DNA of 64,000 nt from Sulfuricystis multivorans (GTDB taxonomy: Bacteria > Pseudomonadota > Gammaproteobacteria > Burkholderiales > Rhodocyclaceae). Of this stretch, positions 47,862 to 60,185 are shown in pieces. The notes beneath the pieces are model-generated. The model was not told where the DNA came from. It made no database searches and was given only the letters and a program-made list of their open reading frames with translations. The translations under genes were made by a program, and so were the position numbers. Each line of letters opens with the position of its first letter. The first letter of the stretch is position 1. The stretch is taken from NCBI RefSeq assembly GCF_003966565.1, contig NZ_AP018718.1, forward strand, positions 1,798,001 through 1,862,000. The letters run 5' to 3'.

Positions 47862-48590
47862 ATGATCGAAATCCGTAACGTCAGCAAGTGGTACGGCCAG
47901 TTCCAGGTGCTCACCGACTGCAGCACAAAGATCAAAAAGGGCGAGGTGGTCGTCGTCTGCGGCCCATCCGGCTCGGGCAAATCGACGCTGATCAAGTGCG
48001 TCAATGGCCTCGAATCGTTCCAGCAAGGCGAGGTGATCGTCAATGGCATCTCCGTCGGCGACCCGAAGACCAATCTTTCCAAGCTGCGCGCCCATGTCGG
48101 CATGGTGTTCCAGCACTTCGAACTGTTCCCGCACCTGACCATCACCGAGAATCTGGAAATCGGTCAGGTCAAGGTGCTCGGCCGCAGCCGCGATGAGGCC
48201 CGCGAGCGCGGTCTCAAGCTGCTCGACCGGGTCGGCCTGCGCTCGCAGGCAGCGAAATATCCCGGCCAGCTTTCCGGCGGGCAGCAGCAGCGCGTCGCGA
48301 TCGCCCGTGCGCTGGCCATGGACCCGATCTGCATGCTGTTCGATGAGCCCACCTCGGCGCTCGATCCGGAGATGATCAACGAAGTGCTCGATGTGATGGT
48401 CGAACTGGCCACCGAAGGCATGACGATGATGGTGGTCACCCATGAGATGGGTTTCGCGCGCAAGGTCGCCCACCGTGTCGTCTTCATGGACCAGGGGCGC
48501 ATCATCGAGGACACCCGCAAGGAAGCCTTCTTCGGCACGCCGCGTTCGGAACGCGCGCAGCTATTTCTTTCCAAGATCCTGGGCCACTGA
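47862..48590 (+). CDS. gltL: Glutamate/aspartate ABC ATPase GltL
   Basis: 242 residues from ATG at 47862. Walker A is [12 protein letters not shown], the signature [12 protein letters not shown] and Walker [12 protein letters not shown]. The sequence is close to GltL/GlnQ. It powers the GltIJK importer, ends the operon, and is followed by a shared hairpin. Confidence 0.93.
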   Translation: MIEIRNVSKWYGQFQVLTDCSTKIKKGEVVVVCGPSGSGKSTLIKCVNGLESFQQGEVIVNGISVGDPKTNLSKLRAHVGMVFQHFELFPHLTITENLEIGQVKVLGRSRDEARERGLKLLDRVGLRSQAAKYPGQLSGGQQQRVAIARALAMDPICMLFDEPTSALDPEMINEVLDVMVELATEGMTMMVVTHEMGFARKVAHRVVFMDQGRIIEDTRKEAFFGTPRSERAQLFLSKILGH

Positions 48591-48595
48591 AAACA

Positions 48596-48624
48596 CCAAG
48601 GCCAGCCCGGCTGGCTGGCTTTGG
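48596..48624. terminator. Bidirectional terminator between gltL and tRNA-Pro
   Basis: CCAA-GGCCAGC pairs with GCTGGC-TTTGG around a short loop. On the minus strand TGTTTTC follows. It can end both the glt operon and the convergent tRNA-Pro transcript. Confidence 0.6.
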
Positions 48625-48636
48625 TGGCGGATCGGT

Positions 48637-48714
<78 letters not shown>

Positions 48715-48736
48715 CTGGGAACGGATTATAGCGCAA

Positions 48737-49102
48737 TCAAACCCGCAGCAGCTCGATGATGCCGAGCAGTTCGGCACGCAGCGAAAAACTTTCCGCCTTC
48801 GGCACAGCATGGGGTACTGCCGTCTTTTCGCCGCTTTCGTCGAGGCGGTTGCGGGCGCCACTGATCGTGAAGCCTTCTTCGTAGAGCAGCTGACGGATGC
48901 GCCGCACCAGCAGCACTTCGTGATGCTGGTAATAGCGCCGGTTGCCACGCCTTTTCACCGGTTTCAGCTGGGTGAACTCCTGTTCCCAGTAGCGCAGCAC
49001 GTGCGGCTTGACGCCGCACAACTCGCTGACTTCACCAATGGTGAAGTAGCGCTTCGCCGGAATCGGCGGCAGCTCAGCCTTGGGCCGGGTGGACGTTGCC
49101 AT
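48737..49102 (-). CDS. MerR-family regulator linked to ihfA
   Basis: 121 residues. The N-terminal MerR HTH is [25 protein letters not shown], shown here as the recognition helix and wing ([15 protein letters not shown]). The C-terminal helix is short and has no metal-binding Cys pattern. This gene follows ihfA in most beta- and gammaproteobacteria. Its target is unknown. It overlaps ihfA by 29 bases. Confidence 0.88.
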   Translation of the reverse strand: MATSTRPKAELPPIPAKRYFTIGEVSELCGVKPHVLRYWEQEFTQLKPVKRRGNRRYYQHHEVLLVRRIRQLLYEEGFTISGARNRLDESGEKTAVPHAVPKAESFSLRAELLGIIELLRV

Positions 49103-49388
49103 GGGTGGCCGCCTCGACGAGGGATTTCAGCTTGTGGCTGGCATGAAAAGTGACGACGCGCCGGGCGCTGATCGGGATTTCCTCGCCGGTCTTCGGGTTG
49201 CGGCCCGGTCGCTGCGGTTTGTCGCGCAGCTGGAAATTGCCGAAGCCGGACAGCTTGACGCCTTCGCCCTGTTCGAGCGCGGTGCGCACTTCCTCGAAGA
49301 AAGCCTCGACCATGTCCTTCGCTTCACGCTTGTTCAGGCCGACCTTTTCGAACAGCAGGTCAGCGAGCTCCGCCTTCGTCATCGTCAT
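49074..49388 (-). CDS. ihfA: Integration host factor subunit alpha
   Basis: 104 residues from ATG at 49388 ([20 protein letters not shown]). The DNABII fold shows [22 protein letters not shown], whose Pro intercalates into DNA. With IHF-beta it bends DNA at specific sites. It stands in the usual order downstream of pheT. Confidence 0.97.
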   Translation of the reverse strand: MTMTKAELADLLFEKVGLNKREAKDMVEAFFEEVRTALEQGEGVKLSGFGNFQLRDKPQRPGRNPKTGEEIPISARRVVTFHASHKLKSLVEAATHGNVHPAQG

Positions 49389-49422
49389 TGCGTGTTTCTC
49401 CCCTGATTCAAACAACGGCCTG

Positions 49423-51795
49423 CTAGCTGCGCAACACGGCACCGCAACGTTCCCGCGCTGCCGCCAGCAAGCGAGCGATGATCTCGTCTGCTTCGCCGTC
49501 GGACAGCGTCCGGCGAGTATCTTGCATCAAGATGCGGAAGGCAAGGCTCTTCATGTCTGCCGCGATGCCCTTGCCCTGATAGACATCGAACAGCTGGATT
49601 TCGCGCACGCTCTCAGAGGCTACGCTCCAGAGAGCATCGGTCAGCTTGGCGGCCTGGCAGTCTTGCGGCACGACCAGTGCGATGTCGCGCTGCACCGCTG
49701 GGTGGCGGGAAACCTCGGCGTAACTCGGCAGCGGCGCCTCCAGCAGCAGCGCGAGTTCGATTTCGCACAGTACCGGCGGGCGACCGAGTTCATAACGCTG
49801 CACCCAACGCGGATGGAGCTCGCCGAGGAAGCCGACTTCGCGGTCATCGAGCAGCACGCGGGCGCTGCGTCCCGGATGCAGCGCCGGGTGTTCGGCGCGG
49901 ATGAATTGCAAGCGGCGTGGCGCACAGAGCGCTTCGAGGTCGCCTTTGACGTCATAGAAATCGACTTCTCTGCGCGGCGCACCCCATTGTTCGGGCAGCA
50001 CCGGCCCGGCGGCGAGGAAGGCAAGGCGCAGCGGCTGACGATAGCCGGTCTCGGCCTGCGCATCGGCAAAGAAGACGCGGCCAAGTTCGAAGACGCGCAC
50101 GCGCTCGATCTGGCGCTTGAGATTGCCGGCCAGCACACCGATGAGGCCGCCGATGAGGCTCGAGCGCATCACCCCCATCTGGCTGGCGATCGGGTTGGCG
50201 AGACGAAGCGGTGCGGCATTGCCGGCAAAATCGGCCTCCCATTCCGTCGGCACGAAGCTGTAAGTGACGACTTCGTGATAGCCGCGCTCGGCGAGCAGGC
50301 GGCGCACCTGCATCGGTGTGCGCTGTGTCTCCTGCCGCGGCAGCATCGCAAGGCGTGCGCGCGGCGACGCGGCCGGGATGTTGTCATAGCCGTGCAGGCG
50401 AGCGATCTCCTCGATCAAGTCTTCTTCGATCGCGATGTCGAAACGCCACGAAGGCGGCATGACGGTCAGCACTTCCCCGGCACGTTCGAAAGGAAAGCCC
50501 AAGCCGCGCATCAATACCTCGATTCGAGACTCGCCCAGGTCGATGCCGAGCAGTTTGGCGGCGCGCGGGATGCGCAGCCGCACGGGCGTACGGGCGGGCA
50601 GATGCTCGGCCGCGACGGCCTCGACGACGGGACCGGGATGTCCACCGCATATCGCGACGATCAGTTGTGTTGCCCGCTCGATCGCCTTGTGCTGCAGTTC
50701 GAAATCGACACCACGCTCGTAGCGGTAGGAGGCATCGGTGGAAAAGCCCAGTGCACGCGCCTTGCCGGCGATCGCGTCGGGCGCGAAGAAGGCGGATTCG
50801 AGGAACAGGTCGGTGGTCGTCTCATGGATGCCGGAATGCTCGCCCCCCATGATGCCGGCCAAGGCGAGCGCTTTCTCGTCGTCGGCGATCAGCGCCGTCT
50901 CCGTACTCGGTGTCACGGTTTGGCCATTGAGCAGCAGTAATTGCTCGCCGGGTCGCGGGTAGCGCACATGGATCGCGCCGGCGAGCTTGGCAGCGTCGAA
51001 GGCATGCAGCGGCTGGCCGAGTTCCAGCATCACGTAGTTGGTGATATCGACGAGTGCGGAAATCGAGCGCACGCCGCAACGTTCGAGGCGCTGCTTCATC
51101 CACGGAGGCGTCGGCGCCTTGGCATTCACGCCGCGCAAGATGCGCCCGCAATAGCGCGGGCAGGCAGCCGGCGCATCGAGCACGATGCGACGCACTTCCT
51201 CGTGCTCCGGTGCGATCGGCTCGCAAACGGGTAGCCGCAGCGGCGCACCGGTCAACGCCGCCACTTCGCGCGCGATGCCGGCGAGCGACAGACAGTCGGC
51301 GCGGTTGGGCGTGAGCTTCAGCGTGATCAAACTGTCGTCGAGGTTCAGATACTCGCGCAGATCCTCGCCGATCGGCGCATCCTCCGGCAGCACCATGAGG
51401 CCGCCGTGATCATCGGATAGCCCCAGCTCGCGTGCCGAGCAAAGCATGCCGGAACTCTCGACACCACGCACCTTGGCCTTTTTGATCTCGATGCCCGGCA
51501 GCTTGGCGCCAACCAGCGCACAGGGCACATTCATGCCGGCGGCCGCATTCGGCGCACCGCAGACGATCTGCAGCACGCCGTGTGCACCGGCATCGACGCG
51601 GCACAGTTTCAGTCGGTCGGCATCGGGGTGTTTTTCGGCGCTCAGGATGCGGGCGACGACGACCTGCGAAAACTCGGCGGCTTCGGGACGGCACTCCTCG
51701 ACCTCCAGCCCGGCCATGGTCAGCAGATGGCACAACTCGGCGGTCGACAATGGCGGATCGACGAGGGAACGCAGCCAGGATTCGGGGAATTGCAT
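49423..51795 (-). CDS. pheT: Phenylalanyl-tRNA synthetase beta subunit
   Basis: 790 residues, typical. The N-terminal EMAP-like tRNA-binding domain (about 40-150), B3/B4 editing domain (about 210-380), B5 domain and C-terminal anticodon-binding FDX domain (about 700-790) are all present. It works with PheS as an alpha2beta2 enzyme. It starts 4 bases before the pheS stop region ends, consistent with one operon. Confidence 0.97.
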   Translation of the reverse strand: MQFPESWLRSLVDPPLSTAELCHLLTMAGLEVEECRPEAAEFSQVVVARILSAEKHPDADRLKLCRVDAGAHGVLQIVCGAPNAAAGMNVPCALVGAKLPGIEIKKAKVRGVESSGMLCSARELGLSDDHGGLMVLPEDAPIGEDLREYLNLDDSLITLKLTPNRADCLSLAGIAREVAALTGAPLRLPVCEPIAPEHEEVRRIVLDAPAACPRYCGRILRGVNAKAPTPPWMKQRLERCGVRSISALVDITNYVMLELGQPLHAFDAAKLAGAIHVRYPRPGEQLLLLNGQTVTPSTETALIADDEKALALAGIMGGEHSGIHETTTDLFLESAFFAPDAIAGKARALGFSTDASYRYERGVDFELQHKAIERATQLIVAICGGHPGPVVEAVAAEHLPARTPVRLRIPRAAKLLGIDLGESRIEVLMRGLGFPFERAGEVLTVMPPSWRFDIAIEEDLIEEIARLHGYDNIPAASPRARLAMLPRQETQRTPMQVRRLLAERGYHEVVTYSFVPTEWEADFAGNAAPLRLANPIASQMGVMRSSLIGGLIGVLAGNLKRQIERVRVFELGRVFFADAQAETGYRQPLRLAFLAAGPVLPEQWGAPRREVDFYDVKGDLEALCAPRRLQFIRAEHPALHPGRSARVLLDDREVGFLGELHPRWVQRYELGRPPVLCEIELALLLEAPLPSYAEVSRHPAVQRDIALVVPQDCQAAKLTDALWSVASESVREIQLFDVYQGKGIAADMKSLAFRILMQDTRRTLSDGEADEIIARLLAAARERCGAVLRS

Positions 51796-51798
51796 GGC

Positions 51799-53269
<1,471 letters not shown>

Positions 53270-53281
53270 GGTGTCGTCTCC

Positions 53282-53479
53282 TTAAGCGTTCGGCAACATG
53301 GCGCGGACGGCCTTGACGTCCGACTCGTGCACGGTCTGCATGCCGCGCAGCTGGCGCTTTACCTTGGTGGATTTCTTGGTGAGGATGTGGCGCTTGAACG
53401 CGCAGGCGCGCTTGATGCTGCCAGAGCCGCGCACCTTGAAGCGCTTGGCGGCTCCACTCTTCGTCTTCATCTTCGGCAT
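53282..53479 (-). CDS. rpmI: 50S ribosomal protein L35
   Basis: 65 residues from ATG at 53479 ([20 protein letters not shown]), with AGGAGAAC upstream. It is highly basic and of normal length. It stands between infC and rplT as in most bacteria. Confidence 0.97.
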   Translation of the reverse strand: MPKMKTKSGAAKRFKVRGSGSIKRACAFKRHILTKKSTKVKRQLRGMQTVHESDVKAVRAMLPNA

Positions 53480-53648
53480 CGAAGTTCTCCTTTCCAACGC
53501 CGCATCGCCGGCCTCGTTTCAGTGACGCCATAGACCGCGCAACTGTGTCCCTGGCCGGCAAGTAAGGCGTTCGTTTATTTCACGGCGCTGGGTGGCTCCC
53601 GACCCGGGAACGCTTCGACGACCCACGACCGCTTCTCAAACCATCGTG

Positions 53649-54212
53649 CTACTTCTGTGCAGGCGCTGCCGATGTCGCCTTGGCCGGCTTCGCCTGCTTT
53701 TTCGACGGCGCCAGCACCATGATCAGCTGGCGACCTTCCATCTTCGGAAACTGCTCCACCACGGCCCGATCGGCGAGTTCGCTACGGATGCGTTCCAGCA
53801 CCCGCATGCCGATTTCCTGGTGGGCCATCTCCCGACCGCGAAAGCGCAAGGTGATCTTCGCCTTGTCGCCCTCGCCGAGAAACTTGACCACGTTGCGCAT
53901 CTTGATCTGGTAGTCGTTCTCGTCAGTGCCGGGACGGAACTTGACTTCCTTGACCTCGACGATCTTCTGCTTTTTCTTGGCTTCAGCAGCGCGTTTCGCT
54001 TCCTGATACTTGAACTTGCCGAAATCCATCAGACGACACACCGGCGGAGTGGCCTGTGGTGCGATCTCGACCAGGTCGACCCCGGCGTCTTCCGCCATTT
54101 GCAGCGCCTGACGAACGGATACGATGCCGAGCTGCTCACCGTCGGCCCCGATCAAACGGATCTCGGGGGCTGTGATTTCTTCGTTGACGCGCTGCGTCTT
54201 TTCCTGGGCGAT
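53649..54212 (-). CDS. infC: Translation initiation factor IF-3, apparent ATC start
   Basis: 187 residues if it starts at ATC 54212. The N-terminal domain begins [20 protein letters not shown], the linker [15 protein letters not shown] follows, and the C-terminal domain binds 30S. The first ATG-like option in frame (54155) would remove the conserved RVNEEI segment, while TAGGAG sits 9 bases before the ATC. infC uses rare start codons (ATT in E. coli) so that IF-3 limits its own translation. The same control is inferred here. Confidence 0.93.
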   Translation of the reverse strand: MAQEKTQRVNEEITAPEIRLIGADGEQLGIVSVRQALQMAEDAGVDLVEIAPQATPPVCRLMDFGKFKYQEAKRAAEAKKKQKIVEVKEVKFRPGTDENDYQIKMRNVVKFLGEGDKAKITLRFRGREMAHQEIGMRVLERIRSELADRAVVEQFPKMEGRQLIMVLAPSKKQAKPAKATSAAPAQK

Positions 54213-54240
54213 GGTGCAAGTCTCCTACAAAAATCGAAAA

Positions 54241-56157
54241 TCAGGCCGCCTCGCCCTTGCTGCGGATTTCCCGCTGCAGACGGTCAATCAACCGATCGAG
54301 GGACATCTGCCCGAGATCCCGATTGCCTCGAGCACGCAAGGCGACCAACCCGGCAGCCTTTTCCTTGTCGCCGACGACGACGAGATACGGCCGCTTCAAC
54401 AAACTATGTTCGCGGATTTTATAGTTGATTTTTTCACCGCGCAAATCGCATTCGACGCGCAAGCCCGCATCCCGCAGCTTTTGCGCCACATCGGCGGCGT
54501 AATCGGCCTGTCCTGCCGAAATGTTCATCACCACCGCCTGCACCGGCGATAGCCACAGCGGCAGCGCGCCGGCGTGATGCTCGATGAGGATGCCGGCAAA
54601 ACGCTCCAGCGAGCCGAACAAGGCGCGGTGCAGCATCACCGGCCGGCGATGCGCGTTGTCGGCGGCCACGTAGTGGATATCGAAGCGCTCCGGCAGGTTC
54701 ATGTCGACCTGCAGGGTACCGCACTGCCAGTCGCGGCCGATCGCATCGCGCAGCACGAATTCCAGCTTGGGCCCGTAAAACGCGCCTTCGCCGGGAAAGA
54801 GCTCATAGCGCATGCCCATGTGTTCGAGCGCATTCGCGAGCGCTGCCTCGAGCTTGTCCCAGGTCTCGTCCGAGCCGATGCGCTTCTCGGGACGGGTCGA
54901 GAGCTTGATGCGCACGTCGGTGAAGCCGAAGTCCTTGTAGATGTCGAGGATCAGCGCGACGACGTCCTTGCACTCCTCTTCCATCTGCTCTTCGGTGCAA
55001 AAGATGTGCGCGTCGTCCTGGGTGAAATGACGCACACGCAACAGGCCATGCAGCGCGCCGGAGGGTTCATATCGATGCACCTTGCCGAATTCGGCCATGC
55101 GTAGCGGCAAGTCGCGGTAGCTCTTCACGCCCTGCTTGAACAGCAGCATGCTGCCCGGGCAGTTCATCGGCTTCAGGGCAAACACGCGTTCGTCCTCGGT
55201 CTGCGTCGTGAACATGTGCTCGCGGTAATTGAACCAGTGGCCGGAGACCTCCCAGAGGCTGCGATCCATCACGTCGGGCGTATTCACCTCGACATAGCCG
55301 GCGGCTTCCTGGCGCGCGCGCATGTAACCGATCAGATCCTGGAACAGCCGCCAGCCATGCGGATGCCAGAACACCGCGCCCGGCGCTTCTTCCTGGAAGT
55401 GAAACAGGTCGAGCTGTTGGCCGAGCTTGCGATGGTCGCGCTTCTCGGCCTCTTCGAGCATCGTCAGATAGGCGTCCAGCTCCTGTTTCGTCGCCCAGGC
55501 CGTGCCATAGACGCGCTGCAGCTGCTCGTTCTTCGCGTCCCCCCGCCAATAGGCACCGGCCACCTTCATCAGTTTGAAGTGCTTGAGCTTGCCGGTCGAG
55601 GGCACGTGTGGGCCGCGGCACAGATCGACGAAATCACCCTCGCGGTAAAGAGAGACCTCCTCGCCTTGCGGAATCGCGGCGATCAGCTCGGCCTTGTAGT
55701 GCTCACCGATCGACTCGAAGAACTCGGCCGCCTTGTCGCGTGGCCAGACTTCGCGAGTCACCGGGTAGTCCTTCTTCGAAAGCTCCATCATGCGCTTTTC
55801 GATCGCGGCGAGGTCTTCGGGGGTGAGCGGCCGGCAGGCGAAGTCGTAGTAGAAGCCGTTTTCGATCACCGGACCGATCGTCACCTGGGCTTCGGGGATC
55901 AGCTCCTTCAGCGCATAGGCGAGCAGATGCGCGGTCGAGTGACGGATGATCTCGAGACCTTCGGGATCCTTGTCGGTGACGATCGCGAGCCTGGCGTCAT
56001 GATCGATCCGATACGAGGTATCGACCAGCTTGCCATCGACCTTGCCGGCCAGCGCCGCCTTGGCCAGACCCGCACCGATCGACGCAGCCACCTCGGCCAC
56101 CGTGGGCGGCTCAACGAAACTGCGTTGCGAACCATCGGGCAGGGTAATGACCGGCAT
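54241..56157 (-). CDS. thrS: Threonyl-tRNA synthetase
   Basis: 638 residues from ATG at 56157 ([20 protein letters not shown]). The TGS domain (1-62), editing domain with [11 protein letters not shown] (about 74-225), class II core with the zinc Cys in MNCPGSM and the motif 3 area ([12 protein letters not shown]), and anticodon-binding domain (about 535-638) are all complete. Upstream in-frame codons run through tRNA-Asp and are not coding. infC follows 28 bases later. Confidence 0.98.
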   Translation of the reverse strand: MPVITLPDGSQRSFVEPPTVAEVAASIGAGLAKAALAGKVDGKLVDTSYRIDHDARLAIVTDKDPEGLEIIRHSTAHLLAYALKELIPEAQVTIGPVIENGFYYDFACRPLTPEDLAAIEKRMMELSKKDYPVTREVWPRDKAAEFFESIGEHYKAELIAAIPQGEEVSLYREGDFVDLCRGPHVPSTGKLKHFKLMKVAGAYWRGDAKNEQLQRVYGTAWATKQELDAYLTMLEEAEKRDHRKLGQQLDLFHFQEEAPGAVFWHPHGWRLFQDLIGYMRARQEAAGYVEVNTPDVMDRSLWEVSGHWFNYREHMFTTQTEDERVFALKPMNCPGSMLLFKQGVKSYRDLPLRMAEFGKVHRYEPSGALHGLLRVRHFTQDDAHIFCTEEQMEEECKDVVALILDIYKDFGFTDVRIKLSTRPEKRIGSDETWDKLEAALANALEHMGMRYELFPGEGAFYGPKLEFVLRDAIGRDWQCGTLQVDMNLPERFDIHYVAADNAHRRPVMLHRALFGSLERFAGILIEHHAGALPLWLSPVQAVVMNISAGQADYAADVAQKLRDAGLRVECDLRGEKINYKIREHSLLKRPYLVVVGDKEKAAGLVALRARGNRDLGQMSLDRLIDRLQREIRSKGEAA

Positions 56158-56180
56158 GTGTGGGCTCCAGAAACGAGAAA

Positions 56181-56204
56181 GGGTGCCAGATCGCTCAGGC
56201 ACCC
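56181..56204 (-). terminator. Hairpin between tRNA-Asp and thrS
   Basis: GGGTGCC and GGCACCC form a 7-bp stem, followed on the minus strand by TTTCTCGTTTC. It probably ends tRNA-Asp transcription. A role in thrS leader control cannot be excluded because it lies in the thrS leader. Confidence 0.5.
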
Positions 56205-56218
56205 CTGGGAACGTTCGT

Positions 56219-56295
56219 TGGCGGAGTGGACGGGACTCGAACCCGCGACCCCCGGCGTGACAGGCCGGTATTCTAACCGACTGAACTACCACTCC
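56219..56295 (-). tRNA. tRNA-Asp (GTC)
   Basis: 77 nt with encoded CCA. The acceptor is GGAGTGG/CCACTCC, the D-arm contains AGTTCAGTCGGTTAGAAT, the anticodon arm is CCGGCCTGTCACGCCGG with anticodon GTC, and the T-arm has GGGTTCGAGTCCC. All stems pair. Confidence 0.95.
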
Positions 56296-56387
56296 GCATC
56301 GGTTCTCGACGCATCGGCTCTCGATGGATCGAGTCGCGCATTCTAGCAAAATCTTTCGATTCGCCAAGCGTTTTTTCGCGCGCTCCC

Positions 56388-56412
56388 AAATCGGCGCGGG
56401 TGGGACGGCACC
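56388..56412. repeat. 25-bp REP-like motif, copy D
   Basis: AAATCGGCGCGGGTGGGACGGCACC lies in the gap between tRNA-Asp and the regA stop. It has two or three differences from the other copies. Confidence 0.5.
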
Positions 56413-56436
56413 TCCCCCGCCGGTCCCGTCGCACGA

Positions 56437-56973
56437 TCAGAGCCTCGCCGGCCGCTTGGCCAGCTTGCGCTGCAGGGTACGCCGATGCATCTTCAGGGCC
56501 CGCGCGGTGGCGGAGATGTTACCGTCATGCTCATGCAGCACGCGCTGGATGTGCTCCCATTCGAGCCGGCTGACCGAGAGCGGATCACTCGGCACCTCGG
56601 CCGCCGCGGCTGGCTCGCCCTCGGTCGCGGCGAATGCAGCGATGATCGCCTCGACCTCGACGGGCTTGGCGAAATATTGCACCGCACCGAGCTTGATGGC
56701 CTCGACCGCCGTGGCGATGCTCGCATAACCGGTCAGCACGACGATGCGACAGTGCGGCGCAATCTCGAGCAGCGGGCGAATCAGCTGCAGGCCAGAACTG
56801 CTGCCGAGGTTGAGGTCGAGTACCACGGCATCGAGTGGCGACTGCCGCGCCAGGATCAAGGCCGATTCGGCATCCGTCGCGCCCCTGGCTTCATAGCCGC
56901 GCCGCGTCAGGGCGCGCGTCAGCACGGCGTTGAAAGTGGTGTCATCATCGATGACCAGCACCGATTCACTCAT
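56437..56973 (-). CDS. regA: Redox response regulator, RegA/PrrA/ActR family
   Basis: 178 residues from ATG at 56973. The receiver has VIDDDTTF, phospho-acceptor Asp in AVVLDLNLG and YFAKPVE. A short Fis-type HTH (EHDGNISATARALKMHRRTL) ends the protein, the hallmark of the RegA class. It overlaps regB by 4 bases. RegA homologues activate nitrite reductase, oxidase and carbon-fixation genes when quinone is reduced, and the nir cluster lies directly upstream on this strand. Confidence 0.92.
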   Translation of the reverse strand: MSESVLVIDDDTTFNAVLTRALTRRGYEARGATDAESALILARQSPLDAVVLDLNLGSSSGLQLIRPLLEIAPHCRIVVLTGYASIATAVEAIKLGAVQYFAKPVEVEAIIAAFAATEGEPAAAAEVPSDPLSVSRLEWEHIQRVLHEHDGNISATARALKMHRRTLQRKLAKRPARL

Positions 56974-58205
56974 GCAGTTTCTCCCAATGGCAGTTCGATG
57001 GTCGCCTGCCCACCCTCGCGATTTTCCAGCCGGAGCCGGCCGCCGCGACGCTCGACGGCGGCGCGCGTCAGCCACAGGCCGATGCCGCTGCCCTCGGCCA
57101 CCGGCGCCAGTGGTTCGGCGCCGCAGCGGCGCAACACCTCGGACGGGAAGCCCGGGCCGCGATCCTGGACGGCGATGATCAGCCTCTGGTCATTCCAACC
57201 GAGCAGCACACGGATCTGCTGGGGCGCGATCTTCGCCGCATTGTTGAGCAGGTTGGTGATCGCCTGTTCGATCGCCGCCTCGGGCATCAGCCGTGGCGGC
57301 GTCCCGGGCGTCTCGATCTTTAGCGTGCAGACCGCGCTCGGCCACAGCGTGCGCCAGCGGGCGAGCAGATTCTCCAGCCAAACGTCCGCGGCCATGAGCT
57401 GCTGCGCGCGTTCGATGCCGGCCTTTTGGGTCAGCCCGCCGACGATCTCCTTGCAGATGCCGATCTGCCGGCGCAGCAGATCGAGATCGGCGCGCGCCTC
57501 CTCGGGCAGGCGGGGATCAGCGGCGAGCTCGCCGGCGAGCACGTTCATCGTCGCCAGCGGCGTGCCCAGCTCGTGAGCGGCACCGGCGGCCAGCTGGCCG
57601 AGCGCGACGACCTGCGCGTCACGCAGCGCCTCCTCACGCGCGGCCGCCAGTTCGAGATCGCGCTCGCGCAATGCCTGGGTCATCCGCGTGACGAACCAGA
57701 CCAGCAATAGCACCGAGACGACGAAGGTCAGCCACATGCCGGAAAGGTGCAGGCGTGTCGCGCGTGCGACATCGGCTACCGGCAGCGGCAGCGAATAGAG
57801 CATCAACAGTGAATAGATGCCGATCGCCAGCGTGGCCAGCCCGACCGCCCAGCGTGCCGGCAAGGCGAACGCCGCGACCGCCACCGGCAAGAGGAGCAGC
57901 GAGATCAGCGGATTGGTCGCCCCGCCGGTGAGATAAAGCATCACGCCCATCGCGACGAGATCCACCGCGAGCTGCCCGGCGAGATCCAGCGGGCGGAAGT
58001 CCTCTTCGCCGCCCCAGACCTGGATGACCAGATTGAAGACCGCCAGGAGGGCCAGCAAGGACAGCAGGGGCGACAACGGCAGCGCGATGTCGAGTAAGGT
58101 CGGCCCCGCCAGCACCGCCAGGGTGAGCGCACCGATCAGCCACCAGCGCAGCAGCGCCAGCCGGCGGCGGATCGTCGTCAGACGCTGGATTTCATGGTTC
58201 TGCAT
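56970..58205 (-). CDS. regB: Redox sensor kinase, RegB/PrrB/ActS family
   Basis: 411 residues with six N-terminal membrane helices. The quinone-sensing loop motif appears as GGATNPL, and the redox-active cysteine as the Cys in RRQIGICKEIVGG. The H box is AAGAAHELGTPLAT, followed by the N and G boxes. Both redox features of RegB are therefore kept. It lies 70 bases downstream of nirH in the same direction. Confidence 0.93.
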   Translation of the reverse strand: MQNHEIQRLTTIRRRLALLRWWLIGALTLAVLAGPTLLDIALPLSPLLSLLALLAVFNLVIQVWGGEEDFRPLDLAGQLAVDLVAMGVMLYLTGGATNPLISLLLLPVAVAAFALPARWAVGLATLAIGIYSLLMLYSLPLPVADVARATRLHLSGMWLTFVVSVLLLVWFVTRMTQALRERDLELAAAREEALRDAQVVALGQLAAGAAHELGTPLATMNVLAGELAADPRLPEEARADLDLLRRQIGICKEIVGGLTQKAGIERAQQLMAADVWLENLLARWRTLWPSAVCTLKIETPGTPPRLMPEAAIEQAITNLLNNAAKIAPQQIRVLLGWNDQRLIIAVQDRGPGFPSEVLRRCGAEPLAPVAEGSGIGLWLTRAAVERRGGRLRLENREGGQATIELPLGETA

Positions 58206-58275
58206 GGACGAATTATCCGCCAGGATGCGGAAAGGCTCGCGTCCCTGGGCTGCGACATTCGGTCGCAGCAGCCGC

Positions 58276-58752
58276 TCACTCGGCGAGACGGAGGCCGGTC
58301 TTCTTTAGGATGCGGCTGCTGAACAGCACATCGTGTGCGCGACAGGCCGAGCCGAGCAGCGCGGCGATGCGTTCGACCTGCGCCAGCGCGGCTTCTCGAC
58401 TTTTGGCGTGCACCATCGCGAACAGGTTGTAAGGCCAGTCGGGCAGATGGCGCGGTCGCCGATAGCAGTGGCTGACGAACGGCAGTGCGCCGACCTGTCT
58501 GCCGAGCCGGTCGACGTCGGCATCGTCGACATCCCAGACCGTCATGCCATTGAAGCGATAGCCGAGCGCGTAATGGTTCGGCACCGCGCCGATGCGGCGG
58601 ATCGCGCCTGTAGCCAGCATCGCCGCCAGACGCGCCTTGACCTCCTGCGGCGCAATGCCGAGCATGTCGGCGAGCGCCTGCCAGGGCCGCGGCACCAGCG
58701 GCAGGCCGGCCTGAGTCGCGAGGATCAGGCGACGGTCGGTCTCATCCGGCAT
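58276..58752 (-). CDS. nirH: Siroheme decarboxylase subunit NirH
   Basis: 158 residues, AsnC/Lrp-like. It keeps the NirH features RRIGAVPNHYALG and CYRRPRHLPDWPYNLF. With NirD, L and G it decarboxylates siroheme to didecarboxysiroheme in heme d1 synthesis. It overlaps nirG by 11 bases and is the last nir gene of the cluster. Confidence 0.9.
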   Translation of the reverse strand: MPDETDRRLILATQAGLPLVPRPWQALADMLGIAPQEVKARLAAMLATGAIRRIGAVPNHYALGYRFNGMTVWDVDDADVDRLGRQVGALPFVSHCYRRPRHLPDWPYNLFAMVHAKSREAALAQVERIAALLGSACRAHDVLFSSRILKKTGLRLAE

Positions 58753-59212
58753 CGAGCTTCAGCTCCACGAAATATTCGCGCTCCTTCGGGAAGGCGAATA
58801 CGGTCAGACCGGTGTCGGACTCGATCTTCTCGATCGCCGCAGCGATTCCCTCCGGCGTTTCGGTGGCCAGTACGAACCACATGTTGAACGCATGTTCGCG
58901 GCGATAATTGTGCGCCACCTCGGGCAGCGCATTCACCGCGGCGGCGACCTCGTCGAAACGCTCTTCCGGCACTTTCAGCGCGGCGAGCACGAAGGCGCCG
59001 CCGAGCTTTTCGATCTGATAGAGCGGGCCGAAACGGGTGAGCACCCTGCGCTCGAGCAGCGCGGCAAGCCGCGCGATGACTTCGCTCTCGGAAAGTCCCA
59101 AGGATTCGCCCACTGCGCGGTAGGGCTCATCGCACAGCGGAAAGCCGCCTTGCAGCGCATTGATCAGCGCCCGGTCGGTCGCGTCGAGCGCGATGTCATC
59201 CCGCTGCGGCAT
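58742..59212 (-). CDS. nirG: Siroheme decarboxylase subunit NirG
   Basis: 156 residues, AsnC/Lrp-like. It has LTRFGPLYQIEKLGG and HNYRREHAFNMWFVLATETP, the NirG versions of the conserved segments. It overlaps nirDL upstream by 17 bases and nirH downstream, so all four domains are made together. Confidence 0.9.
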   Translation of the reverse strand: MPQRDDIALDATDRALINALQGGFPLCDEPYRAVGESLGLSESEVIARLAALLERRVLTRFGPLYQIEKLGGAFVLAALKVPEERFDEVAAAVNALPEVAHNYRREHAFNMWFVLATETPEGIAAAIEKIESDTGLTVFAFPKEREYFVELKLDAG

Positions 59213-60185
59213 CGAAATATCTCGCGCCGCACTGCTTGAAGCGCCGCCGGGAAAACAGCGCCTGGGCTGGATGAGCGGCGATCGCGCGCAGGCGTTCGAT
59301 CACCTGCTCGACCTCGCCGCGCGAGCGGCCATGCACCATGCAATAGAGATTGGCGGACCATTCGGGCAGATGGCGCGCGCGCCGGTAGCACAGCGTCACC
59401 TCCGGCTCGCGTGCCAGACGCCTGCCGATCTCGGCGACTCGATCGTCCGGCACGTCGAACACCACCATCGCGTTGGCCGTGAAACCCAGCTCGTGATGGC
59501 GCACGACGATGCCGAAGCGCTTGATGCAGCCAGCTTCCAGCCATTGGTCGAGCCGTTCGATCAGCGCCGATTCCGTGATCCCGATCTTGGCGGCAAGCTC
59601 CGCGAAGGGATGCGGCACGAGCGGCAGCCCCGGCTGCAGCGCGGCGATCAGCCGGCGATCGAGCGCGGAGGTCTCGACCGGGAGACAAGGCCGCGCCGGC
59701 GACCGCGGTCTCTTGCCGCCGTGCAGCAGATCGAAGCCGAGATCGATGTGGTATTCCTCGACGAGCGGCAGCGCGATCGGCTCCAACCCCGTCTCGGCGT
59801 GAATCTCGGTCAGCAAGGCTTCGAGCGCAGGGGCGTCGGCCGCCGTGGCGACGAACCAGAGGTTGAAGCGGTGCTCGCGCTCGTAGTTGTGATTCACGCC
59901 GGGATGAGCATTGACCAGCGCAGCGACGGCATCGAGCCGTTCGGGCGGCACCGCCAGCGCAGCGAGCGTGCTGGCGCCCACGCTGCGTGGCGCGAACACC
60001 GCGCCGATGCGGCTGATCGCGCCGGTTTCCTGCAAGCGGCGGCAAGCGGCGAGCACCGTCGCCTCGTCGCTGTCGAGCCGGCGCGCGAGCGCGGAAAACG
60101 GCGCCGGCACGAGCGGGAAATCGTGCTGGAAGTCGTTGAGCAGACGGATCTCGAGCTGCTGCTGGGCGGGCGAGGGCGCGTTCAT
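59196..60185 (-). CDS. nirDL: Fused siroheme decarboxylase NirD-NirL
   Basis: 329 residues, two AsnC/Lrp-like units. Residues 1-165 resemble NirD (ISRIGAVFAPRSVGAST, HNYEREHRFNLWFV). Residues 170-329 resemble NirL (FGIVVRHHELGFTANAM, CYRRARHLPEWSANLYCMVH). A Pro/Arg-rich linker joins them at about 155-165. The fusion is known from several betaproteobacteria. Its start touches the nirF stop. Confidence 0.92.
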   Translation of the reverse strand: MNAPSPAQQQLEIRLLNDFQHDFPLVPAPFSALARRLDSDEATVLAACRRLQETGAISRIGAVFAPRSVGASTLAALAVPPERLDAVAALVNAHPGVNHNYEREHRFNLWFVATAADAPALEALLTEIHAETGLEPIALPLVEEYHIDLGFDLLHGGKRPRSPARPCLPVETSALDRRLIAALQPGLPLVPHPFAELAAKIGITESALIERLDQWLEAGCIKRFGIVVRHHELGFTANAMVVFDVPDDRVAEIGRRLAREPEVTLCYRRARHLPEWSANLYCMVHGRSRGEVEQVIERLRAIAAHPAQALFSRRRFKQCGARYFDAAAG

